A DNA stretch of 10,205 bases from Dehalococcoidia bacterium. Lineage in GTDB: Bacteria; Chloroflexota; Dehalococcoidia; Dehalococcoidales; RBG-16-60-22. A model generated the notes under the pieces. It was not told the origin of the DNA. It worked only from the letters and a program-made list of their open reading frames with translations, and did no database searches. Below, piece by piece: positions 1 to 6,932 of the stretch. Every line of letters begins with the position of its first letter. The first letter of the stretch is position 1. The translations under genes and the position numbers were made by a program. The stretch lies in NCBI GenBank assembly GCA_030613665.1, contig JAUWLN010000055.1:1-10205 (forward strand), in the 5' to 3' direction.

Positions 1-1
1 T

Positions 2-1063
2 GTCGGCCGGGGAGGGCGGCTTGAGGAACTGGTGGATTTAGTCGCGCTCGGCACCGTCGCCGATATGTCACCGCTGCTGGGTGAGAACCGTTATCTGGTA
101 AAAGAGGGGCTGATACAGATGAACCGCAGCCCGCGCCTGGGTATCAGGGCACTCATCGAACAGGCAGGGCTGAGCGGTGGCAGCCTTGACGCCGAATGCA
201 TATCGTGGGTTATCGCCCCGCGCCTGAATGCCGCCGGGAGGATGGAAAATGCTATGGCCAGCTACAAACTGCTCATGACCGACTCCCCCACTGAGGCCCG
301 CCGACTGGCACGATGGCTGGAGCAGAAAAACGCCGAGCGACAGAAACTGACCGCCAGCACAGTGGCGCGGGCAAGACAGCAGGTGCTCTCACAAGGCATT
401 TCCCCACTTCTCGTGGCCAGCGACGGCGACTATTTTCTCGGCATCGCCGGGCTGGTGGCCAGCCGCCTTGCCGATGAATTCTACCGTCCGACGCTGGTTG
501 TCAGAATTGGTGAAAAAGTGAGCAGCGGTAGCTGCCGCAGCATCCCGGAGTTCAATATCATTGCCGCCCTGACGGAGAGCCGGCACCTTCTCTCGCATTT
601 CGGCGGTCACTCCCAGGCAGCCGGCTTCACCCTCCCAACCCGAAATCTCCCCCGGCTTGAGGAAACACTTCTGAGCCAGGCCGCTGACCAGGTCAGAGGG
701 GTTGATCTGCGCCCCACCAGTGATATTGACGCCGAGGTTGCCCTGCCCGACCTGGGTGGGGACACCTTCCAGATGACACAGCAACTGGCACCTTTTGGTC
801 GCGGCAATCCGTTACCCGCCTACCTCAGCCGACACGTTGAAGTTATGGACTGCCGCACCATGGGCAATGGCGGCGAACACCTGCGTTTCAAACTCGGACA
901 GGGAGGTACCAGATGGGACGGCGTCGCTTTCCGGCTGGGCAGTTACCTGACAGATGTCGCGCCCGCCCTTGACATCGTCTATAATCTGGAAATAGACCGC
1001 TGGCGTGGCAAGGAGACGCTCAGGCTTAATATTATGGATTTCGCACCGGCAGGTCAACCTTAA
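2..1063 (+). CDS. recJ: Single-stranded-DNA-specific exonuclease RecJ, C-terminal part
   Basis: RecJ degrades single-stranded DNA 5' to 3' in recombination and repair in the cytoplasm. The frame is open from base 2, so the N-terminal part of the DHH phosphoesterase domain lies outside the window; 353 residues are present. Visible family motifs are LVALGTVAD (about bases 38-64), PRLNAAGRM (218-244), the DHHA1-domain glycine/histidine motif GGHSQAAGFT (602-631), and PFGRGNP (791-811) at the entry to the C-terminal OB-fold-like domain that ends near IMDF. An in-frame GTG at base 32 lies inside the DHH domain and is not a real start. The TAA stop at 1061-1063 overlaps the ribosome binding site of the plsY remnant, so recJ and plsY were probably co-transcribed. 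The family assignment is firm; only the 5' truncation limits the call. Confidence 0.95.
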   Translation, partial: VGRGGRLEELVDLVALGTVADMSPLLGENRYLVKEGLIQMNRSPRLGIRALIEQAGLSGGSLDAECISWVIAPRLNAAGRMENAMASYKLLMTDSPTEARRLARWLEQKNAERQKLTASTVARARQQVLSQGISPLLVASDGDYFLGIAGLVASRLADEFYRPTLVVRIGEKVSSGSCRSIPEFNIIAALTESRHLLSHFGGHSQAAGFTLPTRNLPRLEETLLSQAADQVRGVDLRPTSDIDAEVALPDLGGDTFQMTQQLAPFGRGNPLPAYLSRHVEVMDCRTMGNGGEHLRFKLGQGGTRWDGVAFRLGSYLTDVAPALDIVYNLEIDRWRGKETLRLNIMDFAPAGQP

Positions 1064-1080
1064 AGGAAACGGTTAGCCAG

Positions 1081-1218
1081 ATGCCAAATCCGATAGCGCT
1101 CATCATAATTGCTGTTGTCTGTGCCTATGTTATCGGCTCCATAGTAGCTCTAGGTGATATGGCCATGATGATGGCACCGACAAAAGTCGTGCCCGCCATT
1201 GCCACCCACGTACCCTGA
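1081..1218 (+). pseudogene. plsY: Truncated plsY remnant (glycerol-3-phosphate acyltransferase N-terminus)
   Basis: An AAGGAAA ribosome binding site (1063-1069) precedes ATG 1081. The reading frame gives MPNPIALIIIAVVCAYVIGS, then I. A hydrophobic first helix ending in AYVIGSI is the typical start of PlsY, the membrane enzyme that transfers an acyl group from acyl-phosphate to glycerol-3-phosphate in phospholipid synthesis. In intact PlsY a proline and the first cytoplasmic loop follow GSI. Here the match stops at about base 1143 and the frame runs antisense into the MFS gene to a TGA at 1216-1218, giving only 45 codons. About 21 codons are therefore plsY-like and the rest is unrelated. I infer a rearrangement or misassembly at 1143/1144. 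The identification rests on a short segment, so it is probable rather than certain. Confidence 0.6.
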
Positions 1219-2384
1219 TAGCTCCCCCAGGTGTCAAATACCCAGCCAGCTATAGGCGGTCCGGCCATGGTGCCAAGCATCAGAATACCCCAGGCGAAAC
1301 CCATAATGGTGCCGAAATTGCCCCGTCCGAAGTGCCCCCGCAGCAGTACGCCAACCATGGTATTAATGCCCCCGTATCCAAAGCCCACAAGAACCAGAAA
1401 CGGCGCCAGCAACCACGTCCAGCCCGGAGAGACGAACTCGAAACAGACCAGCCCGAGCGTAAGCATGGTGAGCGCGAATGCCGCCATTCGCTTGGCCGCG
1501 TACCTGTCCGAAAACCAGCCGAAACCAAGGCGCCCGCCGATGCTCAGCAGCGGGATAGCGGTGGCCACCAAGCCTGACATTGTCCGGGTGATGCCTATGC
1601 TGCTCAGGTACGGCATCACGTGTGTTATCACCGCCGGCATCACCATGAACTGAGGCATCACCGCCAGCAAAATAATCCAGAAGACACGGGTCTTCATTGC
1701 CTGCCTGACAGTGATGCTTATTTCCCTGGCTGGCAGTTTCATGGAACTTCCGTCAAAGACCACCCGGCTGCTTTCTTCCCCGTCGGGCAGATAGCCGTAC
1801 TGTTCGGGTTTATGCCGCAGGAGCGTTGAGAGCGGTAACCCGATGATGAACATTCCGGCACCCATAATCGCTATCGCCGCCCGCCAGTCAAAGACGTCAA
1901 CCATCCGTACCATCAGGGGCACCAACAAGCCGGCGGCACCATAACCGCATATCGTGATGCCGGTAGCCAGGCCCACCCTGCGGCGGAACCAGTTGGCCAC
2001 TGTGGTTACGGTCACCGAGATACCGCAGCTGCTGATTCCCAGCGACATCAGGATAAAGGCAAGATAAAACATGCCAATGGAGTGTACCTGGCTGAGCAGC
2101 AGCAGTCCGAGTCCGATACAGATTACGCCGCCGAAGACGAGTCTCCGTGGCCCCCAGCGGTCGACTATTATACCGGCAACCGGGGCCAGCAGGCCGGCTT
2201 CCAGCCCGCGTATGGAAGCGGCTATTGAAATTGAAGTGTAACTCCAGCCGAACTCTTCGGCTATCGGCTCAAAAATAGCGGTGAAGCCGTAGAAAACCGC
2301 ACCGCTCACATACATGGCGATGGTGAAACAGGCAGCGACAATCCACCATCCGTAGAATATCCGCGGGCGCCCGGGCGAAGGCAT
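1125..2384 (-). CDS. MFS transporter, monocarboxylate/oxalate-formate antiporter-like
   Basis: A 419-residue integral membrane protein with about 12 hydrophobic segments in two six-helix halves, the usual size for the major facilitator superfamily. The motif A loop DRWGPRR (residues 75-81) lies between helices 2 and 3, and its second-half counterpart SDRYAAKRM is at 292-300. NWFRRRVGLATG (131-142) resembles the MCT/OFA branch, whose members carry monocarboxylates or exchange oxalate for formate. The substrate here cannot be read from sequence. ATG 2384 overlaps the lgt stop in a TAATG arrangement, which suggests translational coupling as the last gene of the operon. Its final five residues (MEPIT) and the TAG stop are antisense to the plsY remnant, so the native C-terminus may have been replaced. 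No terminator was seen between it and recJ. Confidence 0.88.
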   Translation of the reverse strand: MPSPGRPRIFYGWWIVAACFTIAMYVSGAVFYGFTAIFEPIAEEFGWSYTSISIAASIRGLEAGLLAPVAGIIVDRWGPRRLVFGGVICIGLGLLLLSQVHSIGMFYLAFILMSLGISSCGISVTVTTVANWFRRRVGLATGITICGYGAAGLLVPLMVRMVDVFDWRAAIAIMGAGMFIIGLPLSTLLRHKPEQYGYLPDGEESSRVVFDGSSMKLPAREISITVRQAMKTRVFWIILLAVMPQFMVMPAVITHVMPYLSSIGITRTMSGLVATAIPLLSIGGRLGFGWFSDRYAAKRMAAFALTMLTLGLVCFEFVSPGWTWLLAPFLVLVGFGYGGINTMVGVLLRGHFGRGNFGTIMGFAWGILMLGTMAGPPIAGWVFDTWGSYQGTWVAMAGTTFVGAIIMAISPRATMEPIT

Positions 2385-3157
2385 TATTTATCTGCCCTCA
2401 CCCACCTCGTTCTGAGAACTAGTTGCGGGATACAAATCGCCAGAACAACGATAGCGATAACCTGTGCCTGGTGCAGTCCAAAGAGGAACGGGGTTCCATC
2501 ACGCAGGAAATCAGTGCCCAGGCGGTATACCGAGTACAGGCTGAGGTAAAGCATGAAGAGAGACCCGTCAGGCTTGAGATGCCCTTTCAATTTGACCAGT
2601 ACACCGAAAACGATAAGGTTCCAGATAATCTCATATACCTGCGCCGGGTGCACTGATGTCCCGACCGGGCAGAAACTGTCGGGATGAGTATAGACAATGC
2701 CCCACGGCAGCAGAGTTTCCAGTCCGTAACAGCAGCCATTGAGCAGGCAGCCCACCCTGCCAACGGCCTGTGACAGGATTATGCCCGGGGCTATCACATC
2801 GACGAGGTATCCGTAATTACCCTTGCTGAGCCGGCTGTAAACCCAGACACCGATGGCGGCACCCAGCACACCGCCGAAAGCAGGCAGCCCCCCACCGCCG
2901 ATTATCTCCCCCGGACGATGTCCATAGTATTCCCAGTTATCAACCACGTGCAGCAGACGAGCCAGCACGATGCCAGACGGGATGCCCACCAGGGCAGCCG
3001 TGAACACGGTATCATAGGAAACTCCGGCACCCCTCTTCACCTGCCAGACCGTCCACAGAACAACGGTGAGAATCGCCAGGGCGATGAAAATCCCGTACCA
3101 CCTGATTTCAATCGCTCCGATGGTGAAAGCGACCGGGTCAATGCTTATGGTTATCAT
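2384..3157 (-). CDS. lgt: Prolipoprotein diacylglyceryl transferase Lgt
   Basis: Lgt moves a diacylglyceryl group from phosphatidylglycerol to the lipobox cysteine of prolipoproteins, the first step of lipoprotein maturation in the cytoplasmic membrane. The 257-residue length and multiple hydrophobic segments fit the family. The N-terminal IRWYGIFIA (residues 18-26), the signature GRVGCLLNGCCYG (133-145) with the conserved arginine at 134, and a late YRLGTDFLRDG stretch (211-221) identify it. Compared with the E. coli signature (GRLGNFINGELWG), the asparagine and glutamate positions are both cysteine here. The usual histidine or tyrosine before the GG pair is phenylalanine (AFGG, 93-96). ATG 3157 has an AAGGAA ribosome binding site a few bases upstream and lies 15 bases after ftsY. 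Confidence 0.94.
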   Translation of the reverse strand: MITISIDPVAFTIGAIEIRWYGIFIALAILTVVLWTVWQVKRGAGVSYDTVFTAALVGIPSGIVLARLLHVVDNWEYYGHRPGEIIGGGGLPAFGGVLGAAIGVWVYSRLSKGNYGYLVDVIAPGIILSQAVGRVGCLLNGCCYGLETLLPWGIVYTHPDSFCPVGTSVHPAQVYEIIWNLIVFGVLVKLKGHLKPDGSLFMLYLSLYSVYRLGTDFLRDGTPFLFGLHQAQVIAIVVLAICIPQLVLRTRWVRADK

Positions 3158-3172
3158 CAGTCAATTCCTTAT

Positions 3173-4063
3173 TTATGCACAGAGAGCTTCCACAAAAGCT
3201 TCGGCCTCAAACTCGGCTATATCCTCCAGTTTCTCTCCAGTGCCGATGTATTTAATCGGTATCTGCAGTTCATCGCAGATGGCCAGCACGATACCACCCC
3301 TGGCGGTGCCGTCCAGTTTGGCCAGAAAAATACCGGTGACTCCCAGCGCATCGGTGAAATACCTGGCCTGAGTTAAACCGTTCTGTCCGGTGGCGGCGTC
3401 GATGACCAGAACTACCTCGTGCGGGGCTGTATCGTCTATTTTGGCAGCGACCCGCTTTATCTTTTTCAGCTCCTCCATCAGGTTATACTTGGTGTGCAGG
3501 CGGCCCGCAGTGTCAATGACGACTTCATCGACCTGACGGCTGCCCGCCGCCTGCAGGGCATCATAGACCACCGCTCCGGGGTCGGCCCCCGGCTGGTGGG
3601 CGATGACATCCACCTCAATCCGCTCGCCCCACTTTCTCAACTGGTCAATGGCCGCCGCCCGGAAGGTATCCGCCGCCACCAGCAGCACACGTTTGCCCTC
3701 TTTCTGCAATCGACAGGCGTATTTGGCTACAGACGTTGTCTTACCACCGCCGTTGACACCGACAAAGAGAGAAACATTCGGCGACGCCGGAACAGCCGGC
3801 TCTCCTTGAGCCGCAATTTTCAAAATACTGGCCATCTCCGCTTTCAAGGCGTCCCGTACTAGTGTGCCCTGGTTCAATTTCTCTTTATCCGCCTTTTCCC
3901 TTACCGCCCCGATTAACTTTCCCGCAGTATTAACGCCCACATCCGCACCAATGAGCAGTTCCTCAAGCTCATCCCATACCTCATCGTCAACCGTGGCGCG
4001 GTCAAAGAGGTGCATGGCCCGGGAGAACCAGGTCTCCCGGCTGCGCTTCAGCGCCTGCGACAC
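3173..4063 (-). CDS. ftsY: Signal recognition particle receptor FtsY
   Basis: FtsY is the SRP-family GTPase that docks ribosome-SRP complexes at the membrane for co-translational insertion. From GTG 4063 the protein has 296 residues: an N domain (about 1-85) followed by the G domain. GTPase motifs are GVNGGGKTT (102-110), the insertion-box start DTFRAAA (132-138), DTAGR (184-188), AKLDGTARGG (248-257, with alanine where TKLD is usual) and GTGEKLEDI (274-282). There is no acidic A domain, so it is a minimal FtsY. GTG 4063 is the only standard start after an in-frame TAG (4078-4076), but the strong GAGGTGA ribosome binding site sits 17 bases from it and 5 bases from an ATA codon at 4075. The N-terminus may therefore be four residues longer. 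Neighbours are mrfA upstream and lgt 15 bases downstream. Confidence 0.95.
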   Translation of the reverse strand: MSQALKRSRETWFSRAMHLFDRATVDDEVWDELEELLIGADVGVNTAGKLIGAVREKADKEKLNQGTLVRDALKAEMASILKIAAQGEPAVPASPNVSLFVGVNGGGKTTSVAKYACRLQKEGKRVLLVAADTFRAAAIDQLRKWGERIEVDVIAHQPGADPGAVVYDALQAAGSRQVDEVVIDTAGRLHTKYNLMEELKKIKRVAAKIDDTAPHEVVLVIDAATGQNGLTQARYFTDALGVTGIFLAKLDGTARGGIVLAICDELQIPIKYIGTGEKLEDIAEFEAEAFVEALCA

Positions 4064-4080
4064 AAAGCTGGCTATCTATC

Positions 4081-4087
4081 TCACCTC
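4081..4087 (-). promoter_or_regulatory. Ribosome binding site of ftsY, mis-spaced for GTG
   Basis: The minus strand reads GAGGTGA here, an excellent match to the 16S rRNA 3' end. It is 17 bases before GTG 4063 but 5 bases before ATA 4075-4073, which is in the ftsY frame. This is the evidence for a possible ATA start. Confidence 0.6.
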
Positions 4088-4117
4088 TTCCCGAGAATTT
4101 AAGATCAAGAAAATCCG

Positions 4118-6400
4118 TTAAGCGAGCAATTCTTCCAGTAAAACCTGCGCCGCCTTCTTATCCAGAGGCTGATTGTTATTGCCGCACTTGGGCGATTGGA
4201 TACAGCTCGGGCAGCCGTCCTGACAGGGACACTCGTTAATCGTCTTAATTGTAGCTTGCCATAATTCGGTGATGATGTCAAAACCCTTCTCGGTGATGCC
4301 GATGCCGCCGGGGTAGGCATCATAGATGAATATCTGGGGTCGCCCGGTGTCTGGGTGCAGCGGCGTGGACACGCCGCCAATATCATTGCGGTCGCACATG
4401 GCAAACAGCGGCAGGATACCGATGGCCGCGTGCTCCACAGCATGCAGCCCGCCGGCAAAATCTAGCCCCGCCTCTTCAAGACGAGATTCAGCCCCATCCG
4501 GCAGGTCAAACCACAGTCCGATAGTGGCGAAGGTCTGCGGCGGCAGGTCGAGCGGCTCCTCACCGATTACCTCTTCGGTATACTGCGCTTTCTTTTTGAA
4601 ACCCACCACATGGTTGGTAACCTCGACCTCCCCCAGGTACAGGTTCACCTTCCCAACTTTTTTATTATCCAGCACCTTCACGATATGTAAATCTTCGATT
4701 TCCTTTGTCTGCGTGTAGTAATTGGCATCCGCCGGTACGGCGTAGGCAGTGCGGTTGTTCAGGTCCAGCTCTTTGACCAGATAAGACTCTCCCTGATGGA
4801 GATAGATGGCGCCCGGGTGCACCTGAAAGAAAGCCACGCTGGCCTCTACCGTCTCCAGCAGTGAGTCCGTTGACATATCCACCACGTCAAAACTCTTTCC
4901 CGATGTGGAACGAATATTTACCGCCTGCGCCGGGTAGGCAATCGCCGGGGACAGATACCACCTCCGGTTGCGCTCCCTGAGGACACCCTGTTCCGATAGC
5001 ATGTCCCTTTCCTGGGTAAAGGCGGAGCCAAATATTTGCTCATCACCGCTATCGAGCGGGCATTCCCACGCGGCGCACAGCAGGTGAGCACGTAGAATAT
5101 AGGGGTTGCCCGGATTAACCAGCGCATTTTCGAAATTTTTCCCGAAGAACGAATCCGGGTGCCGCATAAAATACTGATCCAGCGGGTTGTTCACCGCCAC
5201 CAGGAAGCTCATCGACTGTTCCTGGCTCCGCCCACTGCGGCCGGCCTGCTGCCAGGTGCTGGCGATGGTGCCCGGATAGCCCGCCAGCACCGTCGCGTCA
5301 AGGTCACCGATATCTATCCCCAGCTCCAGTGCATTCGTCGCCACCACACCCGCGAGCTGTCCGCTGAATAGCTCCCGCTCAATCTTGCGGCGTTCTTCCG
5401 GAAGATAGCCAGCGCGGTACGGCATTATCTGCGGCGGCCGGCCGATACTTATCTCGGACAGCCTTTCCTTGGAGTAGATGTAAATCAGTTCGGTAAGGCG
5501 GCGGGTGCGGGCAAAGGTCAGCGTGCGGATGTTTTGGCTTACCAGTTCGGTGAACAGATGAGTGGCCTCACTGTTGGCGCTTCGGCGCACGCTCTTCGCC
5601 TCATCAATCAGCGGCGGGTTCCAGAAAACAAACTCTTTGCCGCCGTTGGGCGAGCCGTCACGGTCAACCACCTCGAAGGGCAGCCCGACCAGCTGCTCGG
5701 CATGTTCACCAGGATTGGCAATGGTCGCCGAGCAGCAGATGAACTGTGGCTCAGAGCCGTAGAGTCGACACAGACGGCGCAGTCGGCGCAGCACCCCGGC
5801 CACGTGTGAACCGAAGACACCGCGATAGGTATGAGCTTCATCTACCACCACGTATTTCAAATGACGCAGCAGCCTCGACCAGTACTGATGATTGGGCAAA
5901 ATGCCCAGATGAAGCATATCTGGATTACTCAGGATTACCCGGGCATGTTTTCTGATTTCAGCCCGCTCTCCTTTTGGCGTATCGCCATCAAATGTGTCCA
6001 GTTCCTCCGCCTGGAAAAGGTCGGGGGTGAATAATTTATGTAAAGCGCGCAGCTGGTCCTGCGCCAGCGCCTTTGTCGGAAAGAGATATATAGCACGGCT
6101 CATCTGGTCTGCCAGAAGCGCCTCGGCCACCGCAATGTTGTAACAGAGGGTCTTGCCGCTGGCGCTGGAAGTAGCCACCATGACGTTCCGCCCGGCTCTT
6201 ATCCTGTTGACCGCTTCCGCCTGGTGCGCATAGAGAGGAAATAACCCCTGAGACTGTAGTCGGTTCAGAAGTTCCGGGGTTAACGGCAGTTCAAGGTCAG
6301 CATACTCCGCGCGGCGGGCGCGGATGTGCTCCACATGAGCTATCTGGCCGGCAAAGGTAGACTGGGACTGAAGATGATGCAGGAAGGCCAGGGTATCCAA
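4118..6400 (-). CDS. mrfA: DEAH-box helicase with C-terminal DUF1998, MrfA/YprA type
   Basis: A 760-residue superfamily 2 ATP-dependent helicase. Motifs in order: HQ (59-60), Walker A SSASGKT (78-84), FPTKALAQDQ (107-116), DEAH (187-190), SAT (224-226), ATNALELGID (354-363) and QAGRSGR (385-391). The C-terminal third is DUF1998-like, with HAVEHA (653-658), YDAYPGGIG (693-701) and a cysteine cluster at C724, C726, C730, C733 and C739 that probably binds zinc. In Bacillus subtilis this architecture (MrfA, formerly YprA) repairs mitomycin C damage together with the nuclease MrfB, which is not present in the window. The start is TTG 6400, preceded by an AAGGGGG ribosome binding site 14 bases after the DUF503 gene. 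DUF1998 helicases also occur in defence systems, but the surroundings here are housekeeping genes. The symbol is by architecture. Confidence 0.88.
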   Translation of the reverse strand: MDTLAFLHHLQSQSTFAGQIAHVEHIRARRAEYADLELPLTPELLNRLQSQGLFPLYAHQAEAVNRIRAGRNVMVATSSASGKTLCYNIAVAEALLADQMSRAIYLFPTKALAQDQLRALHKLFTPDLFQAEELDTFDGDTPKGERAEIRKHARVILSNPDMLHLGILPNHQYWSRLLRHLKYVVVDEAHTYRGVFGSHVAGVLRRLRRLCRLYGSEPQFICCSATIANPGEHAEQLVGLPFEVVDRDGSPNGGKEFVFWNPPLIDEAKSVRRSANSEATHLFTELVSQNIRTLTFARTRRLTELIYIYSKERLSEISIGRPPQIMPYRAGYLPEERRKIERELFSGQLAGVVATNALELGIDIGDLDATVLAGYPGTIASTWQQAGRSGRSQEQSMSFLVAVNNPLDQYFMRHPDSFFGKNFENALVNPGNPYILRAHLLCAAWECPLDSGDEQIFGSAFTQERDMLSEQGVLRERNRRWYLSPAIAYPAQAVNIRSTSGKSFDVVDMSTDSLLETVEASVAFFQVHPGAIYLHQGESYLVKELDLNNRTAYAVPADANYYTQTKEIEDLHIVKVLDNKKVGKVNLYLGEVEVTNHVVGFKKKAQYTEEVIGEEPLDLPPQTFATIGLWFDLPDGAESRLEEAGLDFAGGLHAVEHAAIGILPLFAMCDRNDIGGVSTPLHPDTGRPQIFIYDAYPGGIGITEKGFDIITELWQATIKTINECPCQDGCPSCIQSPKCGNNNQPLDKKAAQVLLEELLA

Positions 6401-6414
6401 CGCGACCCCCTTTA

Positions 6415-6705
6415 CTAGACAGGCAGTATCTCGATTTCGTAATCGAGAATTTCGACCTCAAACCGACTGTTAATCACGAAATCAACGACCCTGGACAGCA
6501 TTTCGTTGGCGTGTCGATTTTCATTGCTGACGCAGCAGATACCGATGGTCGCCAGCTGCCAGCGGTCGTGGTTGCCCACTTCCGCCACGGAGACATTGAA
6601 CTTGTTTCGGACACGACCGATTATCGATTTCAGCACCTGCCGTTTGCCTTTAAGAGACATATTTTCCGGCAGGCGGAGGTTTATCTTGCACATACCCACA
6701 TTCAT
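6415..6705 (-). CDS. DUF503 family protein, YlxP-like
   Basis: A 96-residue protein that matches the DUF503/YlxP family over its whole length. The N-terminal strand, the LRLPENMSLKGKRQVLKSI core (residues 10-28), NKFNVSVAEVG (34-44) and the W49-containing strand are typical. YlxP of Bacillus lies in the nusA-infB operon and has been linked to ribosome maturation; the exact biochemical role is not settled. Here it is instead the first gene of the mrfA-ftsY-lgt-MFS operon. ATG 6705 gives the usual short family N-terminus. Its ribosome binding site is weak (no clear GGAGG in the 20 bases upstream). A promoter at 6779-6807 reads into it, with a leader of about 65 bases. Confidence 0.9.
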   Translation of the reverse strand: MNVGMCKINLRLPENMSLKGKRQVLKSIIGRVRNKFNVSVAEVGNHDRWQLATIGICCVSNENRHANEMLSRVVDFVINSRFEVEILDYEIEILPV

Positions 6706-6778
6706 GGATGTACCCGGTCAGGCGAAATGAACAGGTCAGGGCTGGACCCGGCCTGATTCCGCAATTACTCCCGTTTTT

Positions 6779-6807
6779 AATGTAGCATTCCACTTTACGA
6801 GTGTCAA
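6779..6807 (-). promoter_or_regulatory. Sigma70-type promoter for the DUF503-mrfA-ftsY-lgt-MFS operon
   Basis: On the minus strand a perfect TTGACA -35 box (6807-6802) is followed after 17 bases by TACATT (6784-6779). An upstream TG at the extended -10 position gives TGCTACATT. Transcription would start near 6772, about 65 bases before the DUF503 start. The spacing is ideal. This is the only strong minus-strand candidate found in the intergenic region. Confidence 0.6.
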
Positions 6808-6815
6808 ACTCACCA

Positions 6816-6832
6816 TCAGTACACTCTACTGA
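6816..6832. promoter_or_regulatory. Palindrome between divergent promoters, candidate operator
   Basis: TCAGTA-CACTC-TACTGA is a perfect 6-base inverted repeat with a 5-base centre. It lies between the -35 boxes of the two divergent promoters, nine bases from the minus-strand -35 and six from the plus-strand -35. Two wider inverted repeats overlap it: GAGTGT (6799-6804) with ACACTC (6821-6826), and GTGTCA (6801-6806) with TGACAC (6830-6835). The placement suits a regulator controlling both directions. No regulator gene is in the window and the binding protein is unknown. Confidence 0.4.
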
Positions 6833-6837
6833 CACGC

Positions 6838-6867
6838 TTGCCTGTATCAAGCAATCCGTGCTATAAT
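6838..6867 (+). promoter_or_regulatory. Extended -10 promoter for the homocitrate-synthase-like gene
   Basis: TTGCCT (-35, 6838-6843, four of six consensus bases), an 18-base spacer, then a perfect TATAAT (6862-6867) preceded by TG at 6859-6860. The start site would be about 6874, leaving a leader of roughly 58 bases in which I saw no hairpin or riboswitch. Confidence 0.65.
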
Positions 6868-6932
6868 CGGATATTCAATCCTGACCCGACCGGAAAACCA
6901 GCCACCAACATTTCCCAAAGGTGAATAGCCAG

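Noticed and set aside
389..784. 131-codon minus-strand open frame within recJ
   Set aside because: It lies entirely antisense to recJ's well-conserved DHHA1 region, shows no recognisable family, and is a typical shadow frame in G+C-rich coding sequence.
4118..6400. DUF1998 helicase as part of a phage-defence system (DISARM or similar)
   Set aside because: Helicase and DUF1998 are in one full-length MrfA-like protein, no methyltransferase, nuclease or phospholipase D partner is nearby, and the operon is housekeeping.
6708..6932. Possible small RNA or riboswitch in the 227-base divergent intergenic region
   Set aside because: Apart from the two promoters and the short palindromes I found no long stem, no T-run terminator and no recognisable riboswitch core.
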